46,148 nucleotides of DNA, from positions 1 to 46,148 of the forward strand of contig JAICTU010000007.1 in assembly GCA_025936205.1 (NCBI GenBank), read 5' to 3'. Positions 23,602-32,793 of this stretch are shown one piece after another (position 1 is the first letter of the stretch; each line of letters begins with the position of its first letter). The notes under the pieces are model-generated. The model did no database searches, had not been told where the DNA came from, and saw nothing but the letters and a program-made list of their open reading frames with translations. Position numbers and translations under genes: made by a program. This stretch comes from Polyangiaceae bacterium. Its GTDB lineage: Bacteria > Myxococcota > Polyangia > Polyangiales > Polyangiaceae.

Positions 23602-26232
23602 ATGCGTAAAGTCGGGAGAAGTGGGCGCTGCGGATTGGCACGGTCACGTCGCGCCCGCCGCCCCATTCCGTTGAAAAGCTCGCTGCATTTGTTCTGGGAC
23701 TGTCTGGAGGCTGGCGGCGATCGAAGCGCCTTGATCAGCGAAACCGAGTCGCTTTCGTACTCGGGCCTGGTCGGGCGCATCGAGTGTTTCACGCGGGAAG
23801 TGCGCTCCTGGCTGCCAGAGAGCGTGCCTCGCCCACTGGTGTTGCTCGAAGCCACCAACGAGGTGGAATCGATCGTTGCGTATCTCGCCTGTCTGCGGGC
23901 ACGCTGGCCCGTGCTTCTCGTTGCTCCGGGTCAAGGCGTACCCGGAAGCGAGATCGCGAGCACGTATGCCCCGAACGTCGTGGTGCGTCGAGACGGCGCA
24001 GAAGTAGGGGCAAGGCTCGCGTGCTGCGAGCCGGCGGCGATGAGTGCTGATCTGGCCGTGCTGTTGTCCACGTCTGGAACGACGGGCGCGGCGAAGTTGG
24101 TGCGGCTCTCCACGGAGAACCTGCAGGCCAACGCCACTGCCATCTCCGAGTACCTGGGGATTTCGTCTTCAGAGCGAGCGATGACGGCGCTGCCGTTCCA
24201 CTACTCGTACGGAATGTCAGTACTGCACTCCCACCTGCGGTCCCACGCCGCACTGGTCTTGTCAGGCGCTTCGCTGCTGGACACCTCCTTCTGGGAGCTC
24301 GCTCGTCGGCACGGGGCCACCTCCCTGGCCTTGGTTCCGACCCAGTTCGAGCTGCTGGAGAGGCTCTCTTTTTCGAAGTCGCAATCGCTCCCGACCCTGC
24401 GCTACATCACGCAAGCCGGCGGCAGGCTCGAGCCCCAACTCGCGGCCGACTTCGCTCGTCGTGCGAAAGCAGAGGGCTGGCAGTTCTTCATCATGTACGG
24501 GCAGACCGAAGCGAGCCCACGTATGTCCTACGTGCCCCCGGAGGACGCCCTGCAGTGGGGCCACAGCATCGGGCGTGCCATCCCTGGCGGCAGGTTCCGC
24601 TTGCTGGATGCTTCCGGCAACCCAATCACGAGCGTGGGGCAGCCGGGCGAGCTCGTCTTCGAAGGCCCGAACGTCATGCTCGGCTATGCGCTCACCCGAG
24701 CGGATCTCGACGCCCCTCCAGGGCCACAGCTGCTGTCCACCGGGGATGTGGCGGAGCGTCTGGACAATGGTTACTTCCGGATTACGGGGCGCCTGAGCCG
24801 CTTCATCAAGCTGTTCGGGCATCGCATCAGCCTGGACCAGGTGGAGGCTGCGCTGCGTGAACAGGGGCAGCGCGCGTACGTGTCCGGATCCGACGAGCGG
24901 CTCGTTGTCTTCGCTGTGAAATGTCCTGACCCGGGGCTGCTTCGTCTCGAGATCGCGCGTCGCTATGAGTGGCCCCAGAGCGTCGTGCAGGTCGTGGATA
25001 TCGAAGAAGCGCCGCTGCTTCCTTCAGGCAAGGTCGACTATCGCGAGCTTTCGCGGCGCGCCGCGACCTTGCAGGCACCCGCCGACGAAGCGCTCTCCAG
25101 CCTGCAGCAGCTGCTACAGTCGGCACTCAGGCAGGAGCATCTCGATCCGCAGAAGAACTTCCTGGAGCTGGGCGGGGATAGTCTCGCGTACCTCGAAGTG
25201 CAGCTGTTCCTCTCCCGCAAACTGGGGCGAAGCCCGAAAGATTGGGAGCGTCTGCCTTTGCGGGAGCTCTATGCACTGGCCGGCGCGCATCAGCAAGTGG
25301 CTCCTACGGGTTGGCAGGAAGTCCCCGTAGACTTGATCGCGCGCAACCTATCGATCCTGGCAGTGATGGCGCTGCACAGCACGGCCTGGCCAACGGGCGG
25401 CGGATCCATCCTGCTGCTGATTCTCGTGGGATACTCGCTGGCTCGCTTTCAGAGCGAGCTGCTCTTCCGCGGGCAGGTCGGCAAAACTCTGCGCGCGATG
25501 CTGGGCAAGATCGTGGTCGCTTACTATGCACTCACTGCCTTCGCGGCTCTGCGCTTCTCGCCTTTCGATCGCGGTTGGTTTTTTCTCGTCGAGAACTTTC
25601 GGGCTGAAGTGAGCCCCAGCTTTCTCGAACCCTACTGGTATGTGAGCACGTACGCCCAGATCATCGCGTTTGCATCCGTACCATTCGCAATCCCGCGCGT
25701 TCGCGAGCTCGTGCGGCGTGCACCCTTTCAGTCTGGGATGGCCGGGCTGCTCACCGCGGCTGCCACGGTCCAGCTGACGCAAGTGCACGAGATCTTCTAC
25801 GGCATGCGCCACCGTCATCCCATCGTGGCCCTGGAGCTACTGCTCACGGGGTGGTGCATCTTCTTCGCTCAGTCCACGAGCAAGAAGCTGCTCGCCGCGG
25901 GGGCCGTTCTGCTGGTCTGGCTCCAGAACTACGGGCTGGTGGAGAGCAACATCACGATCCTGATGCTGGGCGGCTCACTGGCAATGCTGTCGGGGTGGCG
26001 GGTCACGTTGCCGCCGTTCCTGGCGCGTGCGCTGCTCTTCTTCGGCAGTCTCTCGATGTTCGTGTACCTGGCGCATGTCCCAACGGTATATGAGCTGAGC
26101 TCCCGGGTCGACTCCGAGACGCTGCGTTTTCTGGCCACCGTGATCGTGAGTCTATCACTCGCACAGTTGCTCAAGACGCTGACGGATATGCTGATGGCTC
26201 GCCTGCCGCGCATCGCCGCGTTGTCTGGCTGA
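23602..26232 (+). CDS. Adenylation-carrier-membrane fusion (NRPS-like, acyltransferase-3-like C-terminus)
   Basis: Up to 876 residues. The start is uncertain: ATG 23602 overlaps a predicted -10 and yields an Arg-rich leader, so TTG 23671 (853 residues, opening just before LHLFWDC) may be the real start. Numbering here is from 23602. Adenylation domain (about 25-485): A3 LLSTSGTTGAAKLVRLS, A5 IMYGQTEASPRM, A7 STGDVAERLDNGYFRITGR, A8 FIKLFGHRISLDQVE, A10 LPSGKVDY. Carrier domain: LELGGDSLAYLEV with phosphopantetheine Ser527. From about residue 590 eight or more hydrophobic helices resemble the acyltransferase-3 fold. I infer that a carboxylic or amino acid is activated, loaded and passed to a membrane acceptor. 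CusR-like site D lies upstream. Confidence 0.82.
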   Translation: MRKVGRSGRCGLARSRRARRPIPLKSSLHLFWDCLEAGGDRSALISETESLSYSGLVGRIECFTREVRSWLPESVPRPLVLLEATNEVESIVAYLACLRARWPVLLVAPGQGVPGSEIASTYAPNVVVRRDGAEVGARLACCEPAAMSADLAVLLSTSGTTGAAKLVRLSTENLQANATAISEYLGISSSERAMTALPFHYSYGMSVLHSHLRSHAALVLSGASLLDTSFWELARRHGATSLALVPTQFELLERLSFSKSQSLPTLRYITQAGGRLEPQLAADFARRAKAEGWQFFIMYGQTEASPRMSYVPPEDALQWGHSIGRAIPGGRFRLLDASGNPITSVGQPGELVFEGPNVMLGYALTRADLDAPPGPQLLSTGDVAERLDNGYFRITGRLSRFIKLFGHRISLDQVEAALREQGQRAYVSGSDERLVVFAVKCPDPGLLRLEIARRYEWPQSVVQVVDIEEAPLLPSGKVDYRELSRRAATLQAPADEALSSLQQLLQSALRQEHLDPQKNFLELGGDSLAYLEVQLFLSRKLGRSPKDWERLPLRELYALAGAHQQVAPTGWQEVPVDLIARNLSILAVMALHSTAWPTGGGSILLLILVGYSLARFQSELLFRGQVGKTLRAMLGKIVVAYYALTAFAALRFSPFDRGWFFLVENFRAEVSPSFLEPYWYVSTYAQIIAFASVPFAIPRVRELVRRAPFQSGMAGLLTAAATVQLTQVHEIFYGMRHRHPIVALELLLTGWCIFFAQSTSKKLLAAGAVLLVWLQNYGLVESNITILMLGGSLAMLSGWRVTLPPFLARALLFFGSLSMFVYLAHVPTVYELSSRVDSETLRFLATVIVSLSLAQLLKTLTDMLMARLPRIAALSG

Positions 26233-26248
26233 GTCACCTACCCAATCG

Positions 26249-27340
26249 TCACGGGCTCTTGTCCGCGCGATAGCGGTAGCCCATCTCCGAGCGCAAGCTC
26301 TCCGGCAGCGGCGGCAGCAGGTGCGAAGGGATCAGGTACGTCGCCAGGCCATAGAGGTCGCTGAAGATGCGGTGCTTCTCCAGCGTGGCCATCAGGTAGC
26401 CGTAGCCTGCCGAGCCGCCGGTGCCGATGGCCGTGCCCATCATGCGCTGCACCATCAGCGCGTGCCGGTAGCGCCACAGGCGCAGCAGCTCATCGATGTC
26501 CATGATCACCGATAGCAGCCGCGCCGGCATCTGCAGGATGGGTTCTTGCCGGTAGAGCGTGATCAGCAGCGCGGCCTGTAGACCCCGCCAGGACATGCGC
26601 CACAGTCCCTCCTCGACGCCCTTGGCGTGGCCGGTCTCGTCGAAGATCAAATGGAACTTGCGCCGCCCACGATCGATGGCCTCCAGCTCCGCCGCGAGCC
26701 CTGCTCCGACCAGGTGCTGCGCTGCTGCGGTGGCCTTGACGTCGAGCATCTGGTCCACCGCCGCCCGGTACGACTCCCAGAAGCGATAGTTGCCCCAGTC
26801 GACGAACGGGGTGCGAGCCAGCCAGCCATCGATCTGCTCGTATACACTGGGCGCGCTCTCCGCCTGCGCGATTCGCTGCTTGTGGTCCGCGTCCAGCCCA
26901 GCGTCGAAGTGGCCGTGAAAGACCGGGATGCGGTCGTCCCGCCGCAGCCCGAGCCGCGCCTCGATGATGCGAAATTGCCAGCTCTGAAAGCCGGAGGCGG
27001 TGCGCAGTGACTCGCGGAAGTCCAAGAAATCCTGGGGCGCCATCGTCTCCAGCACATCGAGCTGCCGCACCAGCAGCCGCCAGATCGCGGCGATCCGGTC
27101 CAGCCGCGCCAGGATCGGCTGCATGTCTCGGTCGTCCACCGCGCTCGCAGAGAAGCGCTGCTGGATGTCGTCGAGCTCGAACAAGATCTGCCGGAACCAG
27201 AGCTCGTAGGTCTGGTGGAAGATGATGAACAGCATCTCGTCGTGCGCCGGCTGCCCGCCGATGCTGCTCCACGGCGTCTGCGCATCGAGAATCCGGTCGA
27301 GGCGGAGGTACTCGCTGTACAGGTCCTGCGGATGCGTCAT
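26249..27340 (-). CDS. kynA: Tryptophan 2,3-dioxygenase
   Basis: 363 residues from ATG 27340. It cleaves the indole ring of L-tryptophan to N-formylkynurenine using haem and O2, the first step of the kynurenine pathway, in the cytoplasm. Signatures: HDEMLFIIFHQTYELWFRQI (33-52, with His42 in the active site), FQSWQFRIIEARLGLR, the haem-ligand region WRYRHALMVQRMMG, and TGGSAGYGYL. Length is somewhat above the usual 280-300 residues, mostly in the middle (WLARTPFVDWGNYRFW), as in the longer bacterial type. No other kynurenine gene is in the window. It converges with the adenylation-fusion gene, 16 bases apart. Confidence 0.93.
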   Translation of the reverse strand: MTHPQDLYSEYLRLDRILDAQTPWSSIGGQPAHDEMLFIIFHQTYELWFRQILFELDDIQQRFSASAVDDRDMQPILARLDRIAAIWRLLVRQLDVLETMAPQDFLDFRESLRTASGFQSWQFRIIEARLGLRRDDRIPVFHGHFDAGLDADHKQRIAQAESAPSVYEQIDGWLARTPFVDWGNYRFWESYRAAVDQMLDVKATAAAQHLVGAGLAAELEAIDRGRRKFHLIFDETGHAKGVEEGLWRMSWRGLQAALLITLYRQEPILQMPARLLSVIMDIDELLRLWRYRHALMVQRMMGTAIGTGGSAGYGYLMATLEKHRIFSDLYGLATYLIPSHLLPPLPESLRSEMGYRYRADKSP

Positions 27341-27474
27341 GTTCCGGTACAGAGTAACCGGCCCGAGACGAAAAACGAATCGCCGGCTCCTGCGGCACGG
27401 AAAGAACTGTCCGCTCGTAGTAAACCGGCACGCTCGGGGGCTGCGCGAGTGGCTGGGCAAGCCGTCGGCGGCGT

Positions 27475-27488
27475 TGTAAACGTTTCCA
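27475..27488 (+). promoter_or_regulatory. LacI-family-like operator before GH8 gene
   Basis: TGTAAACGTTTCCA is a near-palindrome around a central CG. With the preceding T it fits the LacI/GalR-type cre consensus WTGNAANCGNWNNCW at every position. It ends 39 bases before ATG 27528, where a repressor would block the promoter. No LacI-family gene is in the window. Confidence 0.55.
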
Positions 27489-27527
27489 GCTACGTCGACG
27501 GTTTCTGGTGCTATCTCACGGGTCTAC

Positions 27528-29090
27528 ATGTCGAAATGTTCGCTTCGCTCCGGATGGGTTCTGAACCTGGTGCTGCTTGCCGCCTGTGGCGGCGGAGAAA
27601 AGGGCGGAGCCATGCCCCCCGTCTCCGGCAACTTTGGCGGCTCGGCGGCACCGGGCGCACCTGCCAACGGCGGTGGCAATCCCGGCTCGGTGGCTCCCAC
27701 GGGCAACTCCTCGTCCACGCCCGCTGCGAACGGCTCGACAGGCTCCAATGAGGGCCCGGTCGTCAACGGCGGCACTCCGCTCATGCCGGGCTCGGATCCG
27801 AATGCGGCTCCCAGCAACTCGAGCTCGTCACTGGTGCCGCCGTTCGAGCCGGGCCCGCCCAACAGCGGGGTGGTCGGCGGCACGCCGAACCTGTTCACGG
27901 ACGTGCTCGGCCGCACCCAGGCCGAGGTCGACACCAAGCTGCGCACAGCGGTCGACCGCTTCTTCGGCATTGGCTCGGGCGACCCTGCCACCCCGAGCGT
28001 CGGCAACGGCGGCGCGCGCAGCTTCTATGTGTTGCCCCAGGACAGCAGCATGGGCTTCGTCTGGGCGGCGGACTCGGCAGACATCCGTAGCGAGGGCATG
28101 TCGTACGGCATGTTCATCGCGGTGCAGATGAACATGCAGGAGCAGTTCGACCAGCTCTGGCGCTTCGCCAAGACGTACATGCAGTACCCCTCCGAGCCCG
28201 AGGCCGATCTCGTGGGCTGGCGCCTGTACTTCCGCTGGACGGGCAAGGTCGATACCGGCGACGCCGGCAACTGGCAGGTCAATTACAACGCGACGGAGTC
28301 GCCCGCCTCCGACGGAGAAGAGTACTTCGCGGCCGCCCTCTACCTCGCCGATCGGCGCTGGGGCAGCGCTGGCGCGCTCAACTATCAGGCGGACGCCGAC
28401 GCGCTGACGCACGCCATGCTCCACAATCCGGAGTCGGCGGGCCGCACTCCGTTGATCGACGCCGAATCGAACATGGTCACCTTTGTGCCGTACGGTACCT
28501 CCGCCGAGCACTCGGATCCGAGCTACCACCTGCCGGCCTTCTACGAGCTGTTCGCGCAAGACGGGCCGCAGGTGAACAGCGAACGTTGGCGGCAGGTCGC
28601 CGAGGTGAGCCGTGGCTACTTCGTGAGCTCGGCGAACGCCAGCACCGGGCTGCACCCCGACTACGCCAAATTCGACGGCACGCCCACCCAGGGCTACCAG
28701 GCGTCCAACCATGACAGCTTCCGCTTCGATGCCTGGCGCGTGCCGCTGAACATGGCGGTCGACTACGCCTGGTCGGGGCCGGACCCGCGCCTGCGCACGC
28801 AGATGGACAAGTATCTGCAGTTCTTCTCCAGCCGGCTCGCCAACGGCAACGTGACCGCCTCGGGCTTCAGTCTCGACGGCAGCAATGGCTCGGGAGGTGG
28901 TTCGCAGGCGCTCGTCGCCACGCTCGCCACCGCGACGAACGGCTCGAACGAGGCCTCGCGCATGACGTTCCTCGACAATCTGTGGAACATCCAGCAGCCG
29001 ACGGGGCAGTACCGCTACTACCAGGGCGCGGTGTACCTGCTCGGCCTGCTCGCGGCCTCCGGCAGCCTGGACTACGGCTGGCCACAGTAG
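27528..29090 (+). CDS. GH8 lipoprotein, reducing-end xylose-releasing exo-oligoxylanase-like
   Basis: 520 residues. The lipoprotein signal ends LLAAC (Cys20). Residues 21-115 are a Gly/Pro/Ser/Asn linker that holds the enzyme off the membrane. The GH8 (alpha/alpha)6 domain follows: DIRSEGMSYGMFIAVQ with the expected general acid Glu189, SDGEEYFAAALYLADRRWG, PSYHLPAFYELFA, and DSFRFDAWR with likely catalytic Asp401. These blocks resemble Rex enzymes (EC 3.2.1.156), which release xylose from the reducing end of xylo-oligosaccharides; other GH8 activities (endoglucanase, chitosanase) are less likely. The next gene follows after six bases. A LacI-like operator lies upstream. Confidence 0.87.
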   Translation: MSKCSLRSGWVLNLVLLAACGGGEKGGAMPPVSGNFGGSAAPGAPANGGGNPGSVAPTGNSSSTPAANGSTGSNEGPVVNGGTPLMPGSDPNAAPSNSSSSLVPPFEPGPPNSGVVGGTPNLFTDVLGRTQAEVDTKLRTAVDRFFGIGSGDPATPSVGNGGARSFYVLPQDSSMGFVWAADSADIRSEGMSYGMFIAVQMNMQEQFDQLWRFAKTYMQYPSEPEADLVGWRLYFRWTGKVDTGDAGNWQVNYNATESPASDGEEYFAAALYLADRRWGSAGALNYQADADALTHAMLHNPESAGRTPLIDAESNMVTFVPYGTSAEHSDPSYHLPAFYELFAQDGPQVNSERWRQVAEVSRGYFVSSANASTGLHPDYAKFDGTPTQGYQASNHDSFRFDAWRVPLNMAVDYAWSGPDPRLRTQMDKYLQFFSSRLANGNVTASGFSLDGSNGSGGGSQALVATLATATNGSNEASRMTFLDNLWNIQQPTGQYRYYQGAVYLLGLLAASGSLDYGWPQ

Positions 29091-29096
29091 CGAGTC

Positions 29097-30020
29097 ATGC
29101 CGGAGGATCGCGCTCAGCTCGTGCAGTGGCTACTCGACGCAGATCCCGCGATCCGCTGGCAAGTGATGCGCGATCTGCTCGGCGAGCCTGAGCAGGTCGT
29201 CGCGCGAGAACGCGCCCGCGTCGCGCACGAAGGCTGGGGCGCCCGGCTGCTCGCGCTGCAAGCGGCGAACGGACACTGGGGTGGGGCGGCCTTCGTGCCC
29301 AAGGCCTGGGTGTCGACCTTCGACACGCTGCAGCTGCTGTTCGAGCTGGGCCTCGACCCGGCGAGCGAGCCCACACGCGTCGCGATCGCTCGCGTGCGCG
29401 AGCGCTGCGACTGGGACCACTGGCACGGCTACTCGCCGTTCTTCCAGGGCGAAGTCGAGCCGTGCATCAACGGCAGGGTGCTCGCCATCGGCGCCTACTT
29501 CGGCGCGGCCAATCACCGGCTGCTTCAGCGCCTGCTCGGCGAGCAGCTGTCCGACGGCGGCTGGAACTGCCAGGCCCCGCCCAGCCAGGTGTCCTCCTTT
29601 CACAGCACCATCTGTGTGCTCGAGGGGCTGCTGGAATACGAGCGCGTCAATGGCGCGCGGCCCGAAATCACGGCGGCGCGCCAGCGTGCCCACGAGTACC
29701 TGCTGGAGCGCCGCCTGTTCCGCCGCCGCTCGACGGGCCAGGTGGTGCGCGAAGAGTGGACCCAGTTCCGCTTCCCGGTGCGCTGGCGCTACGACGTGCT
29801 GCGCGCCCTCGACTACCTGCGCCGCGCCCGCGTCGAGCGCGAGCCGCGCCTGGAAGAGGCGCTCGGCTTGCTGACGCAGCAGCGCGACGCGAGCGGTCGC
29901 TGGCCGCTCGAGACCCCGCACCCGGGCCAGCCCCACTTCCACCTGGAAGAAGCCGTCGGCGAGCCCAGCCGCTGGGCGACCCTGCGCGCTCTGCGCGTGC
30001 TCGACTGGTTCGGGCGCTAG
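29097..30020 (+). CDS. Squalene-cyclase/prenyltransferase-fold (alpha/alpha) protein
   Basis: 307 residues with repeated helical pairs and QW-like motifs: LLALQAANGHWGGAAF, LLGEQLSDGGWNCQ and LLTQQRDASGRWPLE, as in the terpene-cyclase/prenyltransferase barrel. It lacks the DxDD acid of squalene-hopene cyclase and the size of a full cyclase (about 630), so I call only the fold. There is no signal peptide. It begins six bases after the GH8 stop and so is probably cotranscribed. Its role in that unit is not evident. Confidence 0.75.
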   Translation: MPEDRAQLVQWLLDADPAIRWQVMRDLLGEPEQVVARERARVAHEGWGARLLALQAANGHWGGAAFVPKAWVSTFDTLQLLFELGLDPASEPTRVAIARVRERCDWDHWHGYSPFFQGEVEPCINGRVLAIGAYFGAANHRLLQRLLGEQLSDGGWNCQAPPSQVSSFHSTICVLEGLLEYERVNGARPEITAARQRAHEYLLERRLFRRRSTGQVVREEWTQFRFPVRWRYDVLRALDYLRRARVEREPRLEEALGLLTQQRDASGRWPLETPHPGQPHFHLEEAVGEPSRWATLRALRVLDWFGR

Positions 30021-30118
30021 TACCTCGTGCCCCAAGTTCGTGCCGGGTTTCGCCGTGCCCCGCTGCGCTGTGAAGGGCACGACGAAACCCGGCAGATGGG
30101 GCACTCTGCACTCGGTAC
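30020..30118. repeat. Long inverted repeat, probable two-way terminator
   Basis: Nested arms: GTACC (30020-30024) with GGTAC (30114-30118), GTGCCCCA (30027-30034) with TGGGGCAC (30097-30104), and GCCGGGTTTCGCCGTGCCC (30042-30060) with GGGCACGACGAAACCCGGC (30075-30093). It fills the gap between two convergent genes. No U-tract is adjacent. Confidence 0.75.
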
Positions 30119-30172
30119 TTCCTCTACATTTGGAGAAGCCCGGCGCGGACTTCGGGTTTCTCCTACTAGCCT

Positions 30173-31252
30173 TCAGGATTGAGGTTTGGAAAGCGGGCGC
30201 TGCAGCGCACCCTCCGTCCTCGAGCTCTCTGCCCGGTTCGCGCCCCGCAGCCGCCGGCGCACGTGCAGCAAATGCACGACCTGGTCGAGCACGACCGCCA
30301 GCAAGATCACGGCGCCAATGATGACGAAGGTCCAGTTCGGGTCGAGGCGCCAGGTACGCGCGATGCCGTCGGCGTCGACATAGGGCAGCTGGAACATGTT
30401 GATGCCGTTGTCGATCACGCGCATCATCGCCGAGCCGCTCACGATGCCCAGGATGGTGCCCTCGCCGCCGCGCAGCGAGCAGCCACCGAGTACCGCCGCC
30501 GCCACCGCATACATCTCGTAAGCGATGCCCACCTGCTGCGACATCTGCCCGATGTAGGCGGCGTAGCAGACGCCCGCGACGCCCCCCAGGCCGGAGGAGA
30601 TGACGTAGCTCGACGTCTCGACGCTGCGCACGGCAATGCCCGAGTACTCGGCGGCCTCACGGCTACCGCCCAGCGCGAACAGATAGCGGCCGAAGACCGT
30701 GAAGTGCAGCACGTAGCTGGCGACCAGGGCCACGCCCGCGAACAGCAGCAGCGGGTAGGGCAAGAGCGGGTCGCCACGAACGGCGAACACGCCGCCATTG
30801 GCCAGCCCGAGCAGCGGCGAGCCGCCGAGGCTCAGGGTGCCGCCCTCCACGATCGTCTGCGAGACGCCGCGCAGCAGCAACATGCCGCCCAGCGTGACGA
30901 TGAACGGCTGCAAGCGCAGCCGCGTGATCAGCAGCCCCTGCAGCAGGCCTACCAGCAGCGCCGCGCTCAGACCGACCAGGATGCCGACCCACAGCGGGTA
31001 GCCGAGACCGGGCGCATTGGGCGACGACACCTTCGCGATCAGCACGCCGGTCAAGCCGATCACCGAGCCGATCGACAGGTCGATGCCACCCGAGATGATC
31101 ACAAAACCCATCCCGATCGAGAAGATGCCCAGCATCGACAGCTGGCGCAGCAGGTTGACCAGGTTGGAGGGCCCCAGAAAGTCGGGATTGGAGAGCCACA
31201 GCATCAGGCACAGCCCGACCAGCGCCGCGCTCATTCCGGCCTCGCGTCTCAT
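30173..31252 (-). CDS. Sugar ABC transporter permease (CUT2, RbsC-like)
   Basis: 359 residues from ATG 31252, overlapping the ATPase stop (ATGA). About ten membrane helices; the BPD_transp_2 family features are visible: GMGFVIISGGIDLSIGSVIG near the N-side, FIVTLGGMLLLRGVSQTI, and VLGGCSLRGGEGTILGIVSG near the C-side. It forms the inner-membrane channel for the neighbouring ATPase and binding protein. The substrate is not shown; with the nearby GH8 enzyme a pentose such as xylose is a reasonable guess. The last 25 residues are hydrophilic and cytoplasmic. Confidence 0.92.
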   Translation of the reverse strand: MRREAGMSAALVGLCLMLWLSNPDFLGPSNLVNLLRQLSMLGIFSIGMGFVIISGGIDLSIGSVIGLTGVLIAKVSSPNAPGLGYPLWVGILVGLSAALLVGLLQGLLITRLRLQPFIVTLGGMLLLRGVSQTIVEGGTLSLGGSPLLGLANGGVFAVRGDPLLPYPLLLFAGVALVASYVLHFTVFGRYLFALGGSREAAEYSGIAVRSVETSSYVISSGLGGVAGVCYAAYIGQMSQQVGIAYEMYAVAAAVLGGCSLRGGEGTILGIVSGSAMMRVIDNGINMFQLPYVDADGIARTWRLDPNWTFVIIGAVILLAVVLDQVVHLLHVRRRLRGANRAESSRTEGALQRPLSKPQS

Positions 31253-32793
31253 AGCGTCGCCTCCGCGCTGGCACCGCGCGTCATCAGGTGCGCGAGGCGG
31301 TGCTGGCTCAGCTCCTCGCGCTCCAGGACGCGCACCAGGCGCCGCTCGTGCATCACCACCACCCGATCGCTCATGCCCAGGATCTCCTCCATGTCGGAGC
31401 TCACCATCAGTACGCACACGCCGCTGTCCGCGAGCGCGGCCATGTGCCGGTAGATCTCCGCCTTCGCGCCGACGTCGATGCCGCGCGTCGGCTCGTCCAG
31501 GATCAAGACGCGCGGTGACATGGCCAGCCATTTGCCCAGCACGACCTTCTGCTGGTTGCCGCCCGACAGGCTCACGACAGGCTGTTCGGGGCCAGTGGCC
31601 TTGGTGTTCCAGCGCTTCATCTCCTGCTTCGCCACGCGGCGCTCTCGCTCGCGATCGAGCCAGCCGAGCCGCGCGTAGGACCCGATGTCCGGCAGCGAGG
31701 TGTTCTCTGCGATCGACATCGGCAGCACCAGCCCCTGGCGTTTGCGGTCCTCGGGCGCGAGAAACACCCCGCGTCGGATCGCCTGGCGCGGGCTGTGGGC
31801 GAAGAAGGGCTCGCCGCCCAGGCGCATCGAACCCGAGAGCGGCCGCGTCGCGCCGAAAATGGCCTGCATCAACTCCGTGCGCCCGGAGCCCACCAGGCCC
31901 GCGAAGCCCAGGATCTGACCACGGTAGGCCTGAAACGACACGCCTGCTGGCGCGCCCGGTACCTCGAGCTCCTCGACCTCCAGCGCGGGCTCGCGCTCCG
32001 TGCGCGCGCTGCGCACCGGAAAGTATTGCCCGCTGAGCTGCCTCCCCACCATCAGGCTCACGATCTGGTCATGGCTCGCCTGCTCGCGCGTCAGGTCGCC
32101 CACGTGCCGGGCGTCGCGCAGGACGGTGATGCGGTCGGCGAGCGCCAGCACCTCATCCATGCGGTGCGAGATGTAGATGATGCCGATTTGCTCGGCTTTC
32201 AGCTGGGCGATGATGCGAAACAGCTGCTCGGACTCGCCCGCCGTCAGCGACGAGGTGGGCTCGTCCATGATCAAGATGCGCGCGTTCTGTCCCAGCGCCT
32301 TCGCGATCTCGCACAGCTGCTGCTGCCCCGGCGTCAGGCGTGCGACGGGCGTCGCCGCCGGTAGCTGCAAACCCACGCGCTCGAGCAGGCGCTGGCTCTG
32401 CTCCCGCAGGCGGCGCCGGGGCAGCGGCGCGAGATAGCTCGTGAAGCGCCTCCTGTCCCGCGGGCCCTGCTCACGACCGAGGAACAGATTCGCCGCGATG
32501 TCCAGGTTGGGCGCCAGCATCAGCTCCTGGTGGATCAAGGCGATGCCGAGCTCCTGGGCGCGGGCCACGCTGTCCAGCACCGCGGGCTGGCCGTCGATGC
32601 GGATTTCGCCGCTGTCGGGCTGGTGCAGGCCGCCGAGCACCTTCATCAAGGTGCTCTTGCCGGCGCCGTTCTCGCCCATCAAGGCCAGCACTTCCCCCGC
32701 GTGCAGCGACAGGGATACACCGTCCAGTGCCGTGACGCCGATGAAGCGCTTGCCGATGCCGCGCATCTCGAGCAACGGAGCGCTGCTCGTCAA
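31249..32793 (-). CDS. Sugar ABC transporter ATPase, double NBD (RbsA-like)
   Basis: 514 residues, starting at TTG 32793, which overlaps the binding-protein stop (TTGA); the frame runs on upstream but only as a shadow. Two nucleotide-binding domains: the first has GENGAGKST, signature LTPGQQQL and ILIMDEPTSSL; the second has the degenerate Walker A GLVGSGRTE, signature LSGGNQQKV and VLILDEPTRGIDVG. This asymmetric pair is standard for CUT2 ATPases such as RbsA, XylG and MglA. The length is as expected. Order binding protein, ATPase, permease, all overlapping, means strict coupling. Confidence 0.92.
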   Translation of the reverse strand: MTSSAPLLEMRGIGKRFIGVTALDGVSLSLHAGEVLALMGENGAGKSTLMKVLGGLHQPDSGEIRIDGQPAVLDSVARAQELGIALIHQELMLAPNLDIAANLFLGREQGPRDRRRFTSYLAPLPRRRLREQSQRLLERVGLQLPAATPVARLTPGQQQLCEIAKALGQNARILIMDEPTSSLTAGESEQLFRIIAQLKAEQIGIIYISHRMDEVLALADRITVLRDARHVGDLTREQASHDQIVSLMVGRQLSGQYFPVRSARTEREPALEVEELEVPGAPAGVSFQAYRGQILGFAGLVGSGRTELMQAIFGATRPLSGSMRLGGEPFFAHSPRQAIRRGVFLAPEDRKRQGLVLPMSIAENTSLPDIGSYARLGWLDRERERRVAKQEMKRWNTKATGPEQPVVSLSGGNQQKVVLGKWLAMSPRVLILDEPTRGIDVGAKAEIYRHMAALADSGVCVLMVSSDMEEILGMSDRVVVMHERRLVRVLEREELSQHRLAHLMTRGASAEATL

